Below are positions 61,520 through 64,000 of a stretch of DNA of 64,000 nucleotides, one piece after another; positions within the stretch are counted from its first letter, which is position 1; every line of letters starts with the position of its first letter. Position numbers and translations under genes: made by a program. Location: NCBI RefSeq assembly GCF_029846235.1, contig NZ_JARVWP010000009.1, forward strand, positions 62,001-126,000, written 5' to 3'. This DNA is from Bradyrhizobium sp. CER78 (GTDB lineage: Bacteria; Pseudomonadota; Alphaproteobacteria; Rhizobiales; Xanthobacteraceae). The notes beneath the pieces were generated by a model. The model was not told the DNA's origin. It was given only the letters and a program-made list of their open reading frames with translations, and ran no database searches.

Positions 61520-62080
61520 TCAGGTCGGATTGCGGCTCGCGCGCGGCCACATCCGCGCTAGCGTCTCGTCCTTCTTGACGACGACATGCCAGAGCGTCGC
61601 CGCGATATGCAGGGCGACTACGGCGTAGACGACATAGGCGAGCGCGCCATGCGCAAGCTCGCCGGCCTCCGCCACCGCCTTGTTGTCGGTGAACAGGCGC
61701 GGCCAGCTGAAGGTCCAGAAATAGCGCAGCGAATAGCCGCCGGCCGACGAGAACATGTATCCGGTCACCGGCATCACGAACAGAATGGCGTAGAGCGCCC
61801 AGTGATTGAGCCGTGCTGCAATCCGGACCAGCGGCGAGAACGATCCCGGCTCCGGTGGCGCCGTGGTCGCGGCGCGCACGATCAGCCGCAGGATCGCCAG
61901 GAAGAACAGGGTGACACCGAGCGACTTGTGCAGCTCGAGCAGCTCGCGCCGCGGCGACGTCCCGGCCGGCTGCAGCCCGCAATACAGCCCGATCAGCATC
62001 GCCGCGATGAACAGCACCGCCGTCGCCCAGTGAATCCTGCGCAGCAGCGGGTCGTAGCTGGCCGTCATGTCCGTCGTCAC
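61520..62080 (-). CDS. Cytochrome b561 family protein
   Basis: A 186-residue membrane protein with four hydrophobic helices and heme-ligand histidines in RRIHWATAVLF, LHKSLGVTLFF, NHWALYAILF and VVALHIAATLWHVV. It fits the bacterial YodB/CybB group of diheme quinol-superoxide or ferric reductases. The GTG at 62080 has AAGGCGCC upstream; an ATG at 62068 is the alternative. Confidence 0.87.
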   Translation of the reverse strand: MTTDMTASYDPLLRRIHWATAVLFIAAMLIGLYCGLQPAGTSPRRELLELHKSLGVTLFFLAILRLIVRAATTAPPEPGSFSPLVRIAARLNHWALYAILFVMPVTGYMFSSAGGYSLRYFWTFSWPRLFTDNKAVAEAGELAHGALAYVVYAVVALHIAATLWHVVVKKDETLARMWPRASRNPT

Positions 62081-62517
62081 AAGGCGCCTTCGCTTGAAGC
62101 CAGCCCGTGCGGGTGCGGCCCGAAAAAGGAAGCCGTTCTCTAGAGGATCGGGCGGAGCCTGCCTACCCGCCGCGGATGTCACATTCGATCACGATCGCGA
62201 AGGCCTGGCTTTCCACGCCGTCATTCCGGGGCGCGCGAAGCGCGAACCCGGAATCCATCAGGCAGCGACACGGCGGCCCGATGGATTCCGGGCCTGCGCC
62301 TTCGGCGCATCCCGGAATGACGAGAGGGGTTGGGCCGCTCGCTGTCATAAACGCCGGGGCCGCCGCTCACTGTCACGATCGCCGCGCTGTCACAAACGCT
62401 GTCACAATCCGTAGCCGCCCGGCCCCGCGCCACACGCATTTTTTAGTCGTGATTCGCGTCCTTCTATGACAGAATTACTACAGTTCAATATCAATTCGGT
62501 TACACGCGGAGCGGTGA
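62081..62517. other. Intergenic region with repeat
   Basis: 437 bases with no gene seen. It contains the type E palindromic repeat (62220-62322). Downstream of that are short repeats of a CTGTCACA/TGTCACAA-type sequence (62368-62412) that look like degenerate tandem copies, then the promoter of the membrane protein at 62518. Confidence 0.5.
62220..62322. repeat. Palindromic repeat, type E
   Basis: CGTCATTCCGGG and CCCGGAATGACG outer arms with inner GAACCCGGAATCCATC/GATGGATTCCGGG. The pattern is a common dispersed repeat in alphaproteobacteria. Confidence 0.8.
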
Positions 62518-63495
62518 ATGAGCATGGAACGGCGGGCACGGCCGGTTTCGCTGGCTTGGTCGAATCCAGTGGTCCGGTGGTGGGGTCTCTTGAGCCTCGT
62601 CAGCGCCGCCAACATCGCGGTCTGGTTCGCGCTGTATCGCCAGTTCCATGAGCAGTCGAACGGCAGCTTCAGCAACACCTCCGGCATCGGGCTGATGCTG
62701 CTGCTCTGCGCGGCCTATGTGTTCGGCTGCGCCTTCCGCTCGGTGCTGCCGCGCGCCGACGTGCAGCGCATCTGCCTGTTCGACACCTGGCTGTCGAGCG
62801 TCGTGGTCGGCCGCACCGTCGCCACCGTCGCCGAGGTCTGTTTCGCCGCGCAATGGGCGATCATCCTGCATCAGCTCGGCACCATGACCGGCGCCGAGAC
62901 CACCGTGACCATCGCCTGGATCATCGTGCCGCTGATCGTGATCGCGGAATGCTTCTCCTGGTATGCGGTGCTGACCACGCATTATCTCTGCAACGCGATC
63001 GAGAACTCGATCTGGGCCGTGGTGTTCTTCCTGGTCGGGATCGCGCTGTGCCGGCTGCTGCCGGAGTTTCACGGCCCGGTGCGCTGGGCCTTCGTCGTGG
63101 CGATCGTCGGCATCGCCGCCTTCCTCGCCTTCCTGATGACCATCGACGTCCCGATGTACCTGAATCGCTGGCGCGCCAACCTCGCCGCCGGCGGCACGCT
63201 GCTGCATCCGCTCGACGGCCTGCGCGACGTCAGCCGGCGCTGGGTCGTGACCCACGACATCGCCGAGTGGCGCGAGGAGATCGCCTGGATGTCGCTGTAT
63301 TTCAGCATGGCGGTGTGGTCGAGCCTCGCGCTCTGCGTCGGCTATTCGCTCGAGGATCAGCTGCCGCGCTACCGCACCGAGCCCGTCATCGTCAGCACTG
63401 CGCCGGCGAGCGTGACGACGCCTGTGATCGCCCACACGACACCGGCAGCACAGCACACCGCGACGATCGACGCGGCGGCACCGTCGCAGAATTGA
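62518..63495 (+). CDS. Multi-pass membrane protein of unknown function
   Basis: A 325-residue protein with about seven hydrophobic helices between residues 20 and 280 and a Thr/Ala/Pro-rich tail. It contains TTHYLCNAIENSIWAV and a charged region, WREEIAWMSLYF, near residue 260. I do not recognise a named family. The start has GGAG upstream, with a second ATG two codons in. It lies in its own unit with a glutamine amidotransferase gene after it. Confidence 0.7.
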   Translation: MSMERRARPVSLAWSNPVVRWWGLLSLVSAANIAVWFALYRQFHEQSNGSFSNTSGIGLMLLLCAAYVFGCAFRSVLPRADVQRICLFDTWLSSVVVGRTVATVAEVCFAAQWAIILHQLGTMTGAETTVTIAWIIVPLIVIAECFSWYAVLTTHYLCNAIENSIWAVVFFLVGIALCRLLPEFHGPVRWAFVVAIVGIAAFLAFLMTIDVPMYLNRWRANLAAGGTLLHPLDGLRDVSRRWVVTHDIAEWREEIAWMSLYFSMAVWSSLALCVGYSLEDQLPRYRTEPVIVSTAPASVTTPVIAHTTPAAQHTATIDAAAPSQN

Positions 63496-63581
63496 TCGAC
63501 GGCCGCCCCAGCGCGGCTTGAGGTGATCAGCGCTTTCGGAGTAAAGGCTGGGTCATCCCCGCTCCTCCGTCAGCGCGTTTC

Positions 63582-64000
63582 ATGCCCCGCATCACCATCA
63601 TCGAAACCGGGCTCGTCAGCCCGCAATACCGCGAGCGCCACGGCAGCTATCCGCAGATGTTCCAGCGGATGGTGGCCGCATCAGATCCATCTCTGACGTG
63701 CGACGTCGTGAGCGTCGCCAAGGGCGAGGCGCTGCCGGATCCAGCCACGCTGGATGCGATCCTGATCACGGGATCTGCGGCAGGCGTCTATGACGATGTC
63801 GAATGGATCGCGCCGCTCGAAGCCTTCGTGCGCGCGGCCCATGACAAGCATGTTCCGATGGTCGGCGTCTGCTTCGGCCATCAGTTGATCGCGCAGGCGC
63901 TCGGCGGCACGGTGCGCAAATCGGAGAAAGGTTGGGGCATCGGCCGCCACGTCTATCGGATCGCACCGGACAACGGCCTGCTCGACGGTGAGACGATTGC
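63582..64000 (+). CDS. Class I glutamine amidotransferase (partial, cut by window end)
   Basis: The first 139 residues of a class I glutamine amidotransferase. It begins MPRITIIETG, and the nucleophile elbow GVCFGHQLIAQALGG is near residue 92; the catalytic His-Glu pair lies beyond the window. Members of this GATase1-like group include GuaA-like and gamma-glutamyl-amine hydrolases; which one cannot be told from the partial sequence. The ATG lacks a strong ribosome-binding site. Confidence 0.8.
   Translation, partial: MPRITIIETGLVSPQYRERHGSYPQMFQRMVAASDPSLTCDVVSVAKGEALPDPATLDAILITGSAAGVYDDVEWIAPLEAFVRAAHDKHVPMVGVCFGHQLIAQALGGTVRKSEKGWGIGRHVYRIAPDNGLLDGETI

Noticed and set aside
1..64000. tRNA genes, rRNA, CRISPR arrays, intact insertion sequences or prophage.
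   Set aside because: I saw no cloverleaf sequence, regular repeat-spacer arrays, transposase or phage genes. A covariance-model scan would be needed to exclude them fully.

Overview
The window is 64 kb of GC-rich, tightly packed alphaproteobacterial chromosome. Gene content (glucarate and galactarate catabolism, several FCD-GntR, LysR, IclR and TetR regulated catabolic islands, TadE/TadG, PilZ and GGDEF-EAL proteins) and at least five kinds of dispersed palindromic intergenic repeat suggest a Bradyrhizobium-like soil or plant-associated bacterium. This is inference; there is no rRNA or other species marker. I see no tRNA, rRNA, CRISPR array, prophage or intact insertion sequence.

Region 1 (1-6.4 kb) is mostly core: trhO-slyX, a LysR regulator, an orphan TadE/TadG pair, a small PilZ protein and hemE.

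Region 2 (6.4-22.6 kb) is a catabolic island. A GMC oxidoreductase and an FCD-GntR regulator lie beside an operon of a heme-oxygenase-fold diiron oxidase, two plant-type ferredoxins and an unrecognised 98-residue protein. That operon is divergent from a permease, an aldehyde dehydrogenase and a GlcG/HbpS-like protein. An extradiol (VOC) dioxygenase and an MhpA-like flavin hydroxylase follow. Beyond a GGDEF-EAL gene lies a VanA/VanB-like Rieske oxygenase and reductase with a second GntR. GTATAC-type palindromes occur in both control regions. The diiron oxidase operon is the best candidate here for an undescribed enzyme system.

Region 3 (22.7-31 kb) has a Tlde1-type (DUF2778) protein, a large GGDEF-EAL protein, a DOPA-dioxygenase-like protein, a methyltransferase, a PilZ protein, a gene-poor AT-rich stretch with strong terminators, and an enoyl-CoA hydratase-fold protein that lacks both usual catalytic glutamates.

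Region 4 (31-41.7 kb) holds an SDR/dehydrogenase/decarboxylase-like operon with a TetR; a galactose 1-dehydrogenase, aldose epimerase and lactonase operon (oxidative galactose entry); a histone-deacetylase-like protein; and a MetX-like hydrolase plus fatty acid desaturase operon facing another TetR.

Region 5 (41.8-50 kb) is a complete route from D-glucarate and galactarate to 2-oxoglutarate: MFS transporter, LysR, KdgD, GudD, semialdehyde dehydrogenase and GarD.

Region 6 (50-64 kb) has two small proteins, a CYTH-CHAD protein, and a six-gene operon leuC-leuD-leuB-SBP-ATPase-permease divergent from an IclR regulator, which looks like a catabolic paralogue of the leucine pathway with its own importer. 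Alanine dehydrogenase with a divergent Lrp regulator, a cytochrome b561, a membrane protein and a truncated glutamine amidotransferase close the window.
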